Source of the DNA: Hoeflea sp. BAL378
Lineage (GTDB): Bacteria > Pseudomonadota > Alphaproteobacteria > Rhizobiales > Rhizobiaceae
Direction of reading: 5' to 3'
Assembly: GCF_000759435.1 (NCBI RefSeq)
Contig: NZ_JRJG01000048.1
Span: 1-59,119, forward strand
Length of the DNA: 59,119 nt
Under the pieces are notes generated by a model. It was not told where the DNA came from. It saw only the letters and a list, made by a program, of their open reading frames with translations, and made no database searches. Shown here piece after piece: positions 9,151 through 18,381 of the stretch. The translations under genes were made by a program, and so were the position numbers. Numbering within the stretch: position 1 is the first letter of the stretch; each line of letters opens with the position of its first letter.

Positions 9151-10404
9151 TCACAGGCTCGTGCGGGCGCGGCGGAAGACCAGGAAGGCTATCAAGAACA
9201 GCACCGCGCCGATCAGGAACCAGGCGCCGGGGAGGGGCGCGAGGGGTGCCGGCCCCGAGACATTGGCGAGAACCAGATTGGCGACGGCCGGGGCGATGAT
9301 GATGACCAGGCTGTTGACCGAGGCGATGGCGCCTTGCAGCAGGCCCTGCTGGTTGGCCGCCACGACCTGCGAGGCGAGCGACCGGAGCGCCGGTTCGGCC
9401 AGCGCCGCGCCGAGGATGAAGGAGCCCACCAGCGGCAGCGCCAGGAGCCCGTTGTCGACCAGCGCGAAGGCGAAGAGGCTCGCTGACGCGAGCAGGTAGC
9501 CCGCGCCGATGACCGGCGGTTCGCCGCAGCGGGCGACCGCGCGCCCGACCAGGCCGCCCTGGACGATGATGTACATGAGGCCGACGAAGGCGAGCGAGAA
9601 GGCCGCCTCGCGGATGCCCCAGCCGTAGCGGAAATCGGCGTAGAGCACCCAGATGCTCTCGAGCCCGCGCTGCGCCAGGAAGACCAGGAAGAAGCAGACG
9701 AGAAACGGGGTCAGCCTGGGCAGCCGCGTGAGCAGGCCGAGGGCGGCGAAGGGATTGCTCTGCCGCCAGCCCGCGAGCGGCCTCCGGTTTTCCTTGGGCA
9801 GCGATTCGGGCAGCACGCAATAGCCGAACACCACGTTGAGCGCGACGAGAACGCCCGCGACGAAGAACGGCAGGTGGATGTCGATCTCGCCCAGCACGCC
9901 ACCCAGGAACGGCCCGATGACGAAGCCCAGGCCGAAGGCCATGCCGATGAAGCCGAAATTGCGCGCCCGGTTCTCGGGCGTCGAGACATCGGCGACATAG
10001 GCGCTGGCGGTCGACACGGTGGCGCCGAACACGCCCGAGACCAGCCGGGCGGCGGCGATCCACCACAGGGTGGGCGCCAGCGCCATCAGGAGATAGTCGA
10101 GCGCCAGGCCCGACTGGGCGATCAGCAGCACGGGCCGGCGCCCGTAGGCGTCGGAGAGATTGCCGATCAAGGGGGAGAAGGCGAACTGCGCCAGCGCGTA
10201 GATGAGGGCGACGGAGCCGTTGTAGAACGCGGCCTCGGAGATCGAATAGTCTCCGACCGCCTGGATCAGCTTGGGCAGCAGCGGGAAGGCGAGGCCCACG
10301 CCCATCATGTCGATGGTCACGACCAGGAAGATGAACAGCAGCGGACGCGACGCGCCGCCCGGACCGGCGGCCGGCGCGGCGGACGGATCGTCCGGGGCCG
10401 TCAC
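9151..10404 (-). CDS. MFS drug efflux transporter, TetA-like
   Basis: A 417-residue, 12-helix major facilitator protein. Motif A between helices 2 and 3 reads GNLSDAYGRRPVLL, and GATVSTASAYVADVSTPENRARNFG after helix 4 is typical of the TetA/TCR drug:proton antiporters. Helix 5 has GLGFVIGPFLGG, the antiporter motif C pattern. It probably exports a drug or metabolite through the inner membrane. The start codon appears to be GTG, 14 bases after the gpt stop, with no clear ribosome site of its own, so translation may depend on gpt. The substrate is not predictable. Confidence 0.88.
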   Translation of the reverse strand: MTAPDDPSAAPAAGPGGASRPLLFIFLVVTIDMMGVGLAFPLLPKLIQAVGDYSISEAAFYNGSVALIYALAQFAFSPLIGNLSDAYGRRPVLLIAQSGLALDYLLMALAPTLWWIAAARLVSGVFGATVSTASAYVADVSTPENRARNFGFIGMAFGLGFVIGPFLGGVLGEIDIHLPFFVAGVLVALNVVFGYCVLPESLPKENRRPLAGWRQSNPFAALGLLTRLPRLTPFLVCFFLVFLAQRGLESIWVLYADFRYGWGIREAAFSLAFVGLMYIIVQGGLVGRAVARCGEPPVIGAGYLLASASLFAFALVDNGLLALPLVGSFILGAALAEPALRSLASQVVAANQQGLLQGAIASVNSLVIIIAPAVANLVLANVSGPAPLAPLPGAWFLIGAVLFLIAFLVFRRARTSL

Positions 10405-10411
10405 GGCCCGG

Positions 10412-10428
10412 CCGCGGCTCAGCCGCGG
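10412..10428 (-). promoter_or_regulatory. Hairpin holding the gpt stop codon
   Basis: CCGCGGC-TGA-GCCGCGG is a perfect 7-bp inverted repeat whose 3-nt loop is the gpt TGA. It ends 8 nt before the GTG of the MFS gene, where a ribosome site should be. It could tie MFS translation to gpt translation or be a chance GC palindrome. Confidence 0.35.
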
Positions 10429-10916
10429 GAATCCTTGGCGATGGGTTCGACATAGGCAAAGCCCATGTCCCAGGGGAAATAGATCCAGGTGTCCTGGCTC
10501 ACTTCGGTGACGAAGGTGTCGACCAGCGGCCGGCCCTTCGGCTTGGCGTAGACGGTGGCGAAATGCGCCTTCGGCAGCATGGCGCGGACGATCGCCGCAG
10601 TCTTGCCGGTGTCGGTGAGATCGTCGACGATGAGCACGCCTTCGCCCTCGGTTTCGAGAATATCGGCGTTGATCTCCTTGAGCACCTTCATGTCGCCCTG
10701 GGTGACATAGTCGTGGTAGGAGGCGACCGAGACCGTGTCGATGCGGCGGATGTCGAGCTCGCGTGAGATGATGGCCGCGGGAACCAGGCCGCCGCGGGTG
10801 ATGCAGACGATCGCGCTCCAGGCCTGCCCGGTGCCGCTCAGCCGCCAGGCAAGTGCCCGCGCATCGCGGTGGAACTGGTCCCAGGAGACCGGAAAGGCTT
10901 TGTCTGGAAGAGACAT
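10419..10916 (-). CDS. gpt: Xanthine-guanine phosphoribosyltransferase
   Basis: A 165-residue type I phosphoribosyltransferase for purine salvage: it joins xanthine or guanine to PRPP giving XMP or GMP. The PRPP loop [14 protein letters not shown] lies at residues 94-107 (DDLTDTGKT 98-106). The [16 protein letters not shown] segment (39-54) and the C-terminal WIYFPWD base-binding region are as in E. coli Gpt, and length is close to the family norm. It is the first gene of a pair with the MFS pump. Its stop codon is in the loop of a 7-bp hairpin at 10412-10428. Confidence 0.93.
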   Translation of the reverse strand: MSLPDKAFPVSWDQFHRDARALAWRLSGTGQAWSAIVCITRGGLVPAAIISRELDIRRIDTVSVASYHDYVTQGDMKVLKEINADILETEGEGVLIVDDLTDTGKTAAIVRAMLPKAHFATVYAKPKGRPLVDTFVTEVSQDTWIYFPWDMGFAYVEPIAKDSRG

Positions 10917-11132
10917 GGCGGATGTCCTTGGATGGGCGGCGCGACGGCAGCGGTTTGCACGGTTGATCGCGGCAGATAGCCGAAAACCGGTGTCAAGTGC
11001 AAGTCGGCCCGCGTCCGGCTAGGCGGGACCACGGACCGGATCGGGGATCCGGCCCGGACCGGCAAAGGCTCCGCGGCCACGGGCCCGGTTGCGCGTTTCC
11101 GGCGAACGGCCTCCGCAGGTCCGCCCGGACCC

Positions 11133-11975
11133 TTAGCGCGACATCAGCACCGCCACCGGCGCTTTTTCGAGGAAGGCGCGGGTGACGCCGCCGAACAGCC
11201 ATTCCCTCAGCCGCTGATGGGTGTAGGCGCCCATCACCACGAGATCGGCATTGCTGGCCGTGGCCTGTGCCATGATGGCCTGGGCGGTCGAGCCGGTTCC
11301 CTTCGAGGTCGTCGTCACATTGGCGTGGATGCCGTGGCGCGACAGGCAACTGGCGATGTCGGCGCCGGCGAGGGGCGCGTCGATGTCGGGCAGCCTGTCG
11401 GCGTCGACGATGACGATTTCCACGGCCTCGGCAGCCTTGAGCAGCGGAAGCGCGTCATGGGCGGCGCGGGCGGCTTCGCGCGAGCCGTCCCAGGCGATCA
11501 GGATGCGGCGGATCGGGGCGGCGAGCGCGCCGCTGGGCGGCAGGAACAGCACCGGGCGTCCGCCTTCGAACAACAGCGCCTCGATGTTGCTGGCCATGTC
11601 CTCGTTGGCGGCGCGGTCGGGCTGGCGCACCACCACGAGATCGGACGACCTGGCGCTCACCAGCGCCGAGACCGCGCTGTCTCCGCCGGGCGAGCGCACC
11701 GGCCGCCATTCATGCGACAGGCCGGCCTTCTCGCAGGCCTTGGTGAAGGCGTCGCCGACTTCGCGCATGCGCGTTTCGGCCTGTTCGTAAAGCGCTGCGA
11801 TGGTGGTGGCGTCGGGCACGTCGATCGGCGCGGAAAGGACCACGAACTGGGAAGGTTCGCCGTGACAGCCGATCAGATGGACTTCGTTGCCCGCGGCAAA
11901 ACCGGCAACGGCGTCGGTCACCGGGGCGACGTCGGCTTCGGTTGCAAGGACGGCGAGGATCGTATGATAGGCCAT
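11133..11975 (-). CDS. Universal stress protein, tandem Usp domains
   Basis: A 280-residue cytoplasmic UspA-family protein with two Usp folds. The first (~1-140) begins YHTILAVLAT and is diverged. The second (~150-280) begins RRILIAWDGS and ends VMGAYTHQRLREWLFGGVTR, the G-x2-H/G-x9-G-x-T/S pattern linked to ATP binding. Start 11975 is preceded by AAGGAGAT; an upstream in-frame ATG at 12005 has none. An FNR/FixK-type box lies 74-87 bp upstream, in the gap after the CinA-type gene, so low-oxygen induction is likely. Confidence 0.9.
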   Translation of the reverse strand: MAYHTILAVLATEADVAPVTDAVAGFAAGNEVHLIGCHGEPSQFVVLSAPIDVPDATTIAALYEQAETRMREVGDAFTKACEKAGLSHEWRPVRSPGGDSAVSALVSARSSDLVVVRQPDRAANEDMASNIEALLFEGGRPVLFLPPSGALAAPIRRILIAWDGSREAARAAHDALPLLKAAEAVEIVIVDADRLPDIDAPLAGADIASCLSRHGIHANVTTTSKGTGSTAQAIMAQATASNADLVVMGAYTHQRLREWLFGGVTRAFLEKAPVAVLMSR

Positions 11976-12048
11976 GGGGATCTCCTTTGGGCGCTCCCGG
12001 GACACCGGGCCCGGAAGTCCACAATGCTGTGCGGCTCACGCCAGCGCA

Positions 12049-12062
12049 TTGATCCTTGTCAA
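12049..12062 (-). promoter_or_regulatory. FNR/FixK-type box upstream of the universal stress gene
   Basis: Read on the minus strand the site is TTGACAAGGATCAA, one base from the ideal TTGAT-N4-ATCAA and a full match to TTGAY-N4-RTCAA. It lies in the 114-bp gap between the CinA-type gene and the usp gene, 74-87 bp upstream of the usp ATG. Rhizobial usp genes are often controlled by FixK or FnrN under low oxygen. Confidence 0.65.
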
Positions 12063-12089
12063 ATCGGTCCGGGCGTCAGTCCGGGCGTC

Positions 12090-12863
12090 TCAGACCGCGG
12101 CCGTGCCGAGTTTTTGCGCGACGCTCGCAAGCATCGCCTCGATGTCCCGCCGGGCTGCCTCGATCAAGTCGCGCTCGCGGCCGCGGATGACGATCTCGGT
12201 GGAGAAGCCGGCGCCGGAAAAGCGCGGATAGGAGCCGATATTGACATCGGGGTGGGCCTTGGCGATCAGGCTCAGCGGGTCGCCGATGTCGCCCTCGCCA
12301 AAGGGACAGCTCACTTTCTCGGACAGGAGTTTGGTCCCGGTCTTCAGCGTCGGCAGCACATTGTCGAGCATGGCCTGGAACACCGACGGCACGCCGGCCA
12401 TGACATGCACATTGCCGATGATGAAGCCCGGCGCGCGGGAGACCGGATTGTCGATGTGGCGGCTGCCCAGCGGCATGCGGGCCATGCGCTGGCGCGCCGG
12501 CGTGAACTCGAGGCCGCGCTCGGCGTAATGCGCGCCCAGCAGCGCCAGCGCGTCCGAGTCGTGGTCGCAGGGGACGCCGAAGGCGGCGGCCACCGCGTCG
12601 GCGGTGATGTCGTCATGGGTCGGGCCGATGCCGCCCGAGGTGAAGACATAGTCGTAGCGGGTGCGGAGCGCGTCGAGCGCCTCGACGATCCGCTGCTGGT
12701 CGTCGGGGACGATGCGGACTTCCTCGAGCGCGATGCCGGCGGCGGTGAGCATCTCGGCGAGATGGCCGATATTCTTGTCCTTGGTGCGGCCCGAGAGCAG
12801 TTCGTCGCCGATCGCCAGCGCGGCTGCGGTCACGGTCAAGGTGTCGGGCTCGCTCATGGTCAT
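12090..12863 (-). CDS. CinA-type molybdopterin-binding domain protein
   Basis: A 257-residue protein made of a single MoCF/MoaB-like domain as in the N-terminal half of CinA. Seen are AALAIGDELLSGRTKD (~14-29), VFTSGGIGPTHDDITADAV (~73-91), and VHVMAGVPSVFQAMLDNVLP (~150-170), the usual signature series. The C-terminal amidase domain (PncC-like) of full CinA is absent, as is common in alphaproteobacteria. Proteins of this type bind pterins or act as pyrophosphatases on nucleotide cofactors; the actual activity here is not shown by the sequence. Confidence 0.85.
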   Translation of the reverse strand: MTMSEPDTLTVTAAALAIGDELLSGRTKDKNIGHLAEMLTAAGIALEEVRIVPDDQQRIVEALDALRTRYDYVFTSGGIGPTHDDITADAVAAAFGVPCDHDSDALALLGAHYAERGLEFTPARQRMARMPLGSRHIDNPVSRAPGFIIGNVHVMAGVPSVFQAMLDNVLPTLKTGTKLLSEKVSCPFGEGDIGDPLSLIAKAHPDVNIGSYPRFSGAGFSTEIVIRGRERDLIEAARRDIEAMLASVAQKLGTAAV

Positions 12864-13081
12864 GTCCTTTCCGGGTCTTGCCCGGACGGCATCGGGCGCG
12901 CTCCGGGCCAGAATGGATAGACGGCTTTCGCGGGGCTGCGCAAGCCTGCGCCGGGGATTAAATAACGTGCCGATTTGTGAACAAACCGTGCTGCGTTAGC
13001 TCACTATCATTGAACAACGAACCGCTTATGTGTTGCCTACCGTCCGCTGCGATGCGGCAAAGCAACACGAAGGAGAGCGAC

Positions 13082-13681
13082 ATGGCCAAGATTTTGGTGC
13101 TGTATTATTCGAGCTGGGGCCACATGGAAACCATGGCGAAAGCCGCTGCCAAGGGTGCCGCCGCCGGCGGCGCCGAGGTGACGCTGAAGCGGGTGCCGGA
13201 GCTGGTTCCCGACTCGGTGGCCGAGCAGTTCCACTACAAGATGGACCAGGACGCGCCGGTCGCCGACCCCGCCGAACTCGCCGATTACGACGGCATCGTC
13301 TTCGCCGTGCCGACGCGCTACGGCATGATGGCCTCGCAGATGAAGAATTTCCTCGACCAGACCGGCGGCCTGTGGGCCTCGGGCGCGCTGGTCGGCAAGG
13401 TCGGCTCGGTGATGGCCTCCTCGGCCACCCAGCACGGCGGCCAGGAATCGACCATCCTGAGCTTCCACACGGTGCTCCTGCACCACGGCATGCTGATCGC
13501 AGGACTGCCCTACACGTTCCAGGGCCAGATGGGCGTCGGCGAAGTCAAGGGCGGCTCGCCCTACGGCGCCACCACCATCGCCGATGGCGACGGCTCGCGC
13601 CAGCCTTCGGCCGTCGAGCTCGAAGCCGCCGAATTCCAGGGCAAGCGCGTGGCCGAGATCGCCGCGAAGCTGGTCGCCTGA
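13082..13681 (+). CDS. wrbA: NAD(P)H:quinone oxidoreductase, WrbA type
   Basis: A 199-residue flavodoxin-like FMN protein that reduces quinones by two electrons, limiting redox cycling. Residues 3-12 ([11 protein letters not shown]) form the phosphate-binding loop, [17 protein letters not shown] is the conserved region near the flavin ring, and [15 protein letters not shown] plus [18 protein letters not shown] are WrbA hallmarks. Start 13082 is chosen because AAGGAGA lies just upstream. A perfect TTTGT-GA-ACAAA palindrome at 12974-12985 sits ~100 bp upstream and may be an operator. A strong hairpin terminator follows. Confidence 0.96.
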   Translation: MAKILVLYYSSWGHMETMAKAAAKGAAAGGAEVTLKRVPELVPDSVAEQFHYKMDQDAPVADPAELADYDGIVFAVPTRYGMMASQMKNFLDQTGGLWASGALVGKVGSVMASSATQHGGQESTILSFHTVLLHHGMLIAGLPYTFQGQMGVGEVKGGSPYGATTIADGDGSRQPSAVELEAAEFQGKRVAEIAAKLVA

Positions 13682-13717
13682 ACCGCGTCACCGGTCTGCT
13701 CCATCAACGAACACTCA

Positions 13718-13749
13718 GGCTCCGCGGCATTCACCGCGGGGCCTTGTTT
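13718..13749 (+). terminator. Terminator after wrbA
   Basis: GGCTCCGCGG and CCGCGGGGCC form a 10-bp stem with one G-T wobble, a 6-nt loop, and a trailing TTGTTT. It begins 36 bp after the wrbA stop. Confidence 0.7.
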
Positions 13750-13812
13750 ATGCACAGGCCGGGGGCAGGGCCTTGCCTGCCGGCGGAGGGTGGGCTACCG
13801 ACTGTCTGACGT

Positions 13813-13899
13813 GCGGACGTGGCGAAACTGGTAGACGCAAGGGACTTAAAATCCCTCGGCCGCGAGGCTGTACGGGTTCGATTCCCGTCGTCCGCACCA
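13813..13899 (+). tRNA. tRNA-Leu (anticodon UAA)
   Basis: Acceptor stem GCGGACG pairs with CGTCCGC (13889-13895), followed by A and an encoded CCA. The anticodon arm GGGA-cTTAAaa-TCCC puts TAA at 13847-13849. A long variable arm (class II) and the GGGTTCGATTCCC T-arm are present. Length is 87 nt. No integrase or duplicated 3' end is seen nearby. Confidence 0.96.
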
Positions 13900-13963
13900 A
13901 TTTTGGCTGTACCTCGCCGCCCGCCCAACCCAAGGCTTTGATTCCCTCTTGCCTGCAGACGGT

Positions 13964-15466
13964 TCACACGTTGATCTTGAAGCCGATCCTCAAGCCGCCC
14001 CAATGCCTTCCGCCGACCTTGATCGGGGCGGAGAGATCCTTCATCAGGCTGTATTTTCCGCCGCCCATATCGCGGCGGTAAGTCTGCAGCAGGAACGGCT
14101 TGGTGTTGCGCCCGGCGGCGAGCCCGGTGCGGTCGTTGAAGATGCGCCGGTTGCGGCAGTTGCCGGCGTTCCATACCGGATCGGCGCTTTGCGGCTTGGA
14201 GAAGACGTGGTTGTGGGTCGGCAGGTAGCCGTTGCGGTCGACCGCGGCGCAGAAGGTGACGCGCGGGTCGAAGCCGAGCATCGCCTCCTGGATCGGCGGC
14301 AGCAGGCGATCGGTGTGGCGGGTGAAGCGGGTCATGTGCTGCTGCGGATCGGTGCCCGGCAGTGGCTGGTAGTGTTCGTCAAACAGGTCGGCCATCGACA
14401 GCGCGCCGGATCTGACGGCCTCCTCGAACAGGGCGCCCACTTCGTGGGCCCCGGCGATGCACGCGCGGATCAGCGGCGTGTCCTCGGTCTCGATGCCGCT
14501 CTGGGCGACCTCGCCGATGACGTTTTCCGAGAATGACACCAGCCGGTCGATCTTGGCGCTGGCCGAAGTCAGCATCTGGGCGCTGTGATGCACCTGGGTG
14601 TCGAGGTCGGAGACCTTGGCGAGCACGGTCGTGCAGGCCCTCGTGGTTTCCTCCACCGGGGCGCTGATGCGCTCGATCTCGGTGATCATGCCGGCGACGC
14701 TCTCGCTGAAGCCGGTGAACTTGCGCAACTCCTCCTCGATCTCGGTCGAGCGCTGGCAGGCCAGCGTTGCGACGGCCTCGTTGGCGGCGTTCTGCTTCTG
14801 CAGCCTGTCGACGGTTGAGCGCAGCCCCTGCAGCCGCGCCACCATGTCGCGCGAGACATTGCCGGTCTTGTCGGCCAGTTGCTTGACGGCCTCGGCGACC
14901 ACCGCGAAGCCGCGGCCGGCCTCGCCCGCATGCGCCGCCATGATGCCGGCATTGACGGCCAGCAGTTGCGTCTGGGTGGCGATCCCCTGGATCGCTTCCA
15001 GGAAGGAATGGATCTCCTTGATCTGGACCGAGACAGAATCGAGCACGCCGGTGATCTCGGTGGCGTTCTGCGCCATCGACTTGATGTCGGAGACGGCGTT
15101 GACGAGGATGCCGTTGACGCTCTGCGTGGTGGTGTCGAGCCCGGTCTGGGTGGACCGCGCCGACACGATGGCGCCGTGCGAGGCCTCGGCGACGGTCTGG
15201 TTGGAGCGGGCGATCATCGAGATGTCGCGGGTCAGCGCGTGGAACTCGTCGGCCTGCCGGGACATCGATCCCGACACGTCGCCGATCATGCCGTTGGTGT
15301 CGGCGATATTGACCGACAGCTCGCCGATCTGCGAGCCGATGACACTCATCGCCCGGGCAAGCCTGGCCTGGTCCTGGTCCGGGGCCTGGGCGGAGCGCGC
15401 GTCTGCCGGTCCGGCATCCGGCAAGTCCTCCGCGCCGTCGGCAAAAGATACCTGCAATGCGTGCAT
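13964..15466 (-). CDS. Soluble methyl-accepting chemotaxis-like protein with C-terminal sensor domain
   Basis: A 500-residue protein without a membrane segment. The chemoreceptor signalling region is in the first ~300 residues, with the tip [20 protein letters not shown] followed by [18 protein letters not shown]. The C-terminal ~150 residues hold a separate domain containing [15 protein letters not shown] and later HWGGLRIGF, a Cache/PAS-like pattern, so the order is reversed relative to membrane receptors. Several Cys and His (CNRR, THNHVF) lie there. The ATG at 15466 has GGAGGAT upstream. A cytosolic signal is probably sensed; the ligand is unknown. It ends 64 bp from tRNA-Leu, convergent with it. 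Confidence 0.9.
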   Translation of the reverse strand: MHALQVSFADGAEDLPDAGPADARSAQAPDQDQARLARAMSVIGSQIGELSVNIADTNGMIGDVSGSMSRQADEFHALTRDISMIARSNQTVAEASHGAIVSARSTQTGLDTTTQSVNGILVNAVSDIKSMAQNATEITGVLDSVSVQIKEIHSFLEAIQGIATQTQLLAVNAGIMAAHAGEAGRGFAVVAEAVKQLADKTGNVSRDMVARLQGLRSTVDRLQKQNAANEAVATLACQRSTEIEEELRKFTGFSESVAGMITEIERISAPVEETTRACTTVLAKVSDLDTQVHHSAQMLTSASAKIDRLVSFSENVIGEVAQSGIETEDTPLIRACIAGAHEVGALFEEAVRSGALSMADLFDEHYQPLPGTDPQQHMTRFTRHTDRLLPPIQEAMLGFDPRVTFCAAVDRNGYLPTHNHVFSKPQSADPVWNAGNCRNRRIFNDRTGLAAGRNTKPFLLQTYRRDMGGGKYSLMKDLSAPIKVGGRHWGGLRIGFKINV

Positions 15467-15555
15467 GGGAAACGATCCTCCGTGTCATTGGAGGAAAGCA
15501 GATTTTGGTTAATCGATGTATAATTTAGGCAAATGCGATATGGCCGGCGCTGCGC

Positions 15556-17010
15556 CTATTGCCGCCAGAAGGCCGGGATCAACAGGACCAGGACCGCGAG
15601 GATCTCGAGCCGGCCGAGCAACATCAGGAACACCAGGATCAGCTTGGCCGGATCGCCGATGGTGCTGAAATTGCCCGCCGGTCCGATCACCGTGCCGATG
15701 CCGGGGCCGACATTGGCGAGCGCGGTGATCGCCCCGGACGTCGCGGTCTCGATGTCGAGGCCGGTCGCGGCCAGCGCGATCGAGCCGAAGGCCCAGATGC
15801 CGAAATAGGCGCAGACGAACAGAAACACGGTGCGCTGCATTTCCGGCTCGACCGCCACCGCGCCATAGCGCACCGGCCGCACGCTGTGCGGATAGATCAG
15901 CCGCATCAGGCCGGAACGGATCGAGCCGAAGATGATGACCAGCCGGTAGGCCTTGATGCCGCCGGCGGTGGAGCCGGAGCAGCCGCCGAGGAAGGTGGCC
16001 ATGAAGAAGATCGCCACGGCAAACGGGCCCCACAGCGTGTAGTCGGCGCTGGCGTAGCCGGTCGTTGTCACCACCGAGACGATGTTGAAGGCCGAATGGG
16101 TCAGCGCCATGCCGAAATTCTCGCCCGCGTTGAGGCGCAGGCTCAGCGCCACGACGAGGGAGAGACCGACGATGATGCCGAGATAGGCGTAGATCTGCGG
16201 GTCGCGCAGGGCGTCGAGCCGGCCGCGCACGGCAAACAGGATCAGCACCGAGAAGGGAAGGCCGGCGATCGCCATGAAGATGGTCCCGGTCCAGATCAGC
16301 GCCGGGGATTGGAAGGCGCCAAACGAGGCGTCGTGGGTCGAGAAGCCGCCGGTCGCCAGCGTGGTCATGGCGTGGTTGACGGCGTCGAAGCCGCTCATTC
16401 CCAGCACGCCGTAGAGGATGGCGCAGACCACCGTCAGCCCGATATAGATGGCGAAGAAGGCGCGCACGAAGACGGCGAACCGCGCGAAGGGCTTTTCCGA
16501 GGTGTCGGAGGATTCCATCTTGAAGACGGTGAAGCCGCCGACCTTGAGGAATGGCAGCACCAGAAGCCCCATGGCGACAATGCCGATGCCGCCGAACCAT
16601 TGCAGCATCGAGCGCCACAGCAAGAGGCCCGGCGGCAGCCGGTCGAGGCCGGCGATCACGGTGGAGCCGGTGGTCGTCACCGCGGAGACCGATTCGAACA
16701 GCGCGTCGGCGAGGTCCAGCCCGAGGGTGGAGAGGTAGAGCGGGATGGCGCCGGTCACCGACAGCGTGATCCACAACATATTGACCACCAGAAACCCCAG
16801 TCGCCGGGAAAAGGGCGCGGGCGAGCCGCGGTTGGCTGTGGCCGAGGCGAGACACACTGCGCCCACCGAGAAGGCCGACACGGTGAAGACCTGCCAGTCG
16901 GGATTGCCGTAATAGAAATCGATCGCCGCGGGGACCAGCATCGCCGCGGAAAGATACAATCCCGCCATCGATGCGATGAAGACTGCGTAGCGGATGGTCT
17001 GGCTGGGCAA
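15556..17010 (-). CDS. trkH: Trk-type potassium uptake membrane protein
   Basis: A 484-residue inner-membrane protein with the four pore repeats of the TrkH/KtrB superfamily. Selectivity-filter segments are visible in order: TTTGSTVI, TLATGGFST, TTTGYASAD and ALANVGPGIG, each with the central Gly that coordinates K+. It needs the NAD-binding TrkA subunit, which is not in the window. The start seems to be TTG at 17010 with GAGAGGGG upstream. It is divergent from ilvA, 75 bp away, so the two share a short control region. Confidence 0.95.
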   Translation of the reverse strand: MPSQTIRYAVFIASMAGLYLSAAMLVPAAIDFYYGNPDWQVFTVSAFSVGAVCLASATANRGSPAPFSRRLGFLVVNMLWITLSVTGAIPLYLSTLGLDLADALFESVSAVTTTGSTVIAGLDRLPPGLLLWRSMLQWFGGIGIVAMGLLVLPFLKVGGFTVFKMESSDTSEKPFARFAVFVRAFFAIYIGLTVVCAILYGVLGMSGFDAVNHAMTTLATGGFSTHDASFGAFQSPALIWTGTIFMAIAGLPFSVLILFAVRGRLDALRDPQIYAYLGIIVGLSLVVALSLRLNAGENFGMALTHSAFNIVSVVTTTGYASADYTLWGPFAVAIFFMATFLGGCSGSTAGGIKAYRLVIIFGSIRSGLMRLIYPHSVRPVRYGAVAVEPEMQRTVFLFVCAYFGIWAFGSIALAATGLDIETATSGAITALANVGPGIGTVIGPAGNFSTIGDPAKLILVFLMLLGRLEILAVLVLLIPAFWRQ

Positions 17011-17085
17011 GCCGCGCCCCTCTCAAGAAAGGAATAGAGCTGGTTCTGGTTGGCAACCGGCTGCTTCCCGTGGCATAGACCGGAG

Positions 17086-18360
17086 ATGGACGAAAAACAA
17101 TCACCTGCTGCATTCCGCGCCTGCGCCGACAGGGCGCTCGACGAGATGCGGGCGCTGTTCGGACCCACCCCGCTGCAGCTCAACGACCATCTTTCGGCGC
17201 GCTACGGAGCGCAGATCTGGCTCAAGCGCGAGGATCTGTCGCCGGTCCGGTCCTACAAGATCCGCGGCGCGTTCAACTTCATCCGAAAGGCGCTCGACCG
17301 CGATCCCGGCCTGCCGCTGTTCGTCTGCGCCTCGGCCGGCAACCACGCCCAGGGCTTTGCCTATGTCTGCCGCCATTTTGGGCGCAAGGGCGTCGTCTTC
17401 ATGCCGGTGACGACGCCGCAGCAGAAGATCGACAAGACCCGCATGTTCGGCGGCGACTTCATCGAGATCCGCCTGACGGGGGATTTTTTCGACGCCTGCT
17501 ATGCCGCCGCGCAGGATTTCGCGCTGACCGAAGGCGCACTGATGGCGCCGCCCTTCGACCATGACGACATCATCGAGGGGCAGGCAACGGTGGCCGCCGA
17601 AATCGCCGCGCAACTGCCCGAGGGCGAGACGCCCGACCTGATCGTGCTGCCGGTCGGCGGCGGCGGCCTGTCGGCGGGCGTGGCGCGCTATTTCGAGGGC
17701 CTGGTCGACAATGACCGCTTCCTGCTGAGCGAGCCCGCGGGCGCGCCGAGCCTGAAGCAGAGCCTTGCCGCCGGACACCGGGTGAAGCTCGCCAAGATCG
17801 ACAATTTCGTCGATGGCGCCGCGGTCGCGGAAATCGGCCTGCGCAATTTCGAGATCCTCAAGCGGTTTCGCGCCGACCAGGTCATGATCGTGCCGGAAAA
17901 CGCCATCTGCCTGACCATGACCTCGATCCTCAACACCGAAGGCATCGTGCTGGAGCCCGCAGGGGCGCTGTCGCTGTCGGTGCTCGAGGCGCTGGGGCCG
18001 GAGCGGCTTTCGGGCAAGAGCGTGGTCGCCGTCGTCTCCGGCGGCAACTTCGATTTCGAGCGGCTGCCCGACGTCAAGGAACGGGCGATGCGCTACGCGG
18101 GAACGAAGAAATACTTCGTTCTGCGGCTGGCCCAGCGGCCCGGCGCTCTGAGGGACTTCCTGTCGCTGCTGGGGCCCGACGACGACATCGCCCGATTCGA
18201 GTATCTGAAGAAATCGGCGCGCAATTTCGGCTCCATCCTGATCGGCATCGAAACCAAGGCGCCCGAGAACTTCGTCCGCCTGATCGAGGCCTTCGACCAG
18301 GCGGGATTGAGCTACCAGGACATCACCGACAACGAGATCATCTCCAACCTGATCATCTGA
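17086..18360 (+). CDS. ilvA: Threonine ammonia-lyase (biosynthetic threonine deaminase)
   Basis: A 424-residue PLP enzyme that converts threonine to 2-oxobutanoate, the first step of isoleucine synthesis. The PLP lysine is K58 in SYKIRGAFN. SAGNHAQG and the tetraglycine loop VGGGGLSAG bind the phosphate. The last ~85 residues form an ACT-like regulatory domain (YFVLRLAQRPGALRDFL...) of the kind through which isoleucine inhibits and valine activates. ATG 17086 is preferred; a TTG at 17050 would add 12 residues. The gene converges on a hydrolase gene 21 bp downstream. ilvD, later in the same pathway, is 31 kb away. Confidence 0.94.
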   Translation: MDEKQSPAAFRACADRALDEMRALFGPTPLQLNDHLSARYGAQIWLKREDLSPVRSYKIRGAFNFIRKALDRDPGLPLFVCASAGNHAQGFAYVCRHFGRKGVVFMPVTTPQQKIDKTRMFGGDFIEIRLTGDFFDACYAAAQDFALTEGALMAPPFDHDDIIEGQATVAAEIAAQLPEGETPDLIVLPVGGGGLSAGVARYFEGLVDNDRFLLSEPAGAPSLKQSLAAGHRVKLAKIDNFVDGAAVAEIGLRNFEILKRFRADQVMIVPENAICLTMTSILNTEGIVLEPAGALSLSVLEALGPERLSGKSVVAVVSGGNFDFERLPDVKERAMRYAGTKKYFVLRLAQRPGALRDFLSLLGPDDDIARFEYLKKSARNFGSILIGIETKAPENFVRLIEAFDQAGLSYQDITDNEIISNLII

Positions 18361-18381
18361 CGTGCCGGCCTGTCGCGCCGG

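Noticed and set aside
13813-13899. tRNA-Leu as an integration site
   Set aside because: No integrase, no repeated tRNA 3' end and no shift in composition occur on either side.
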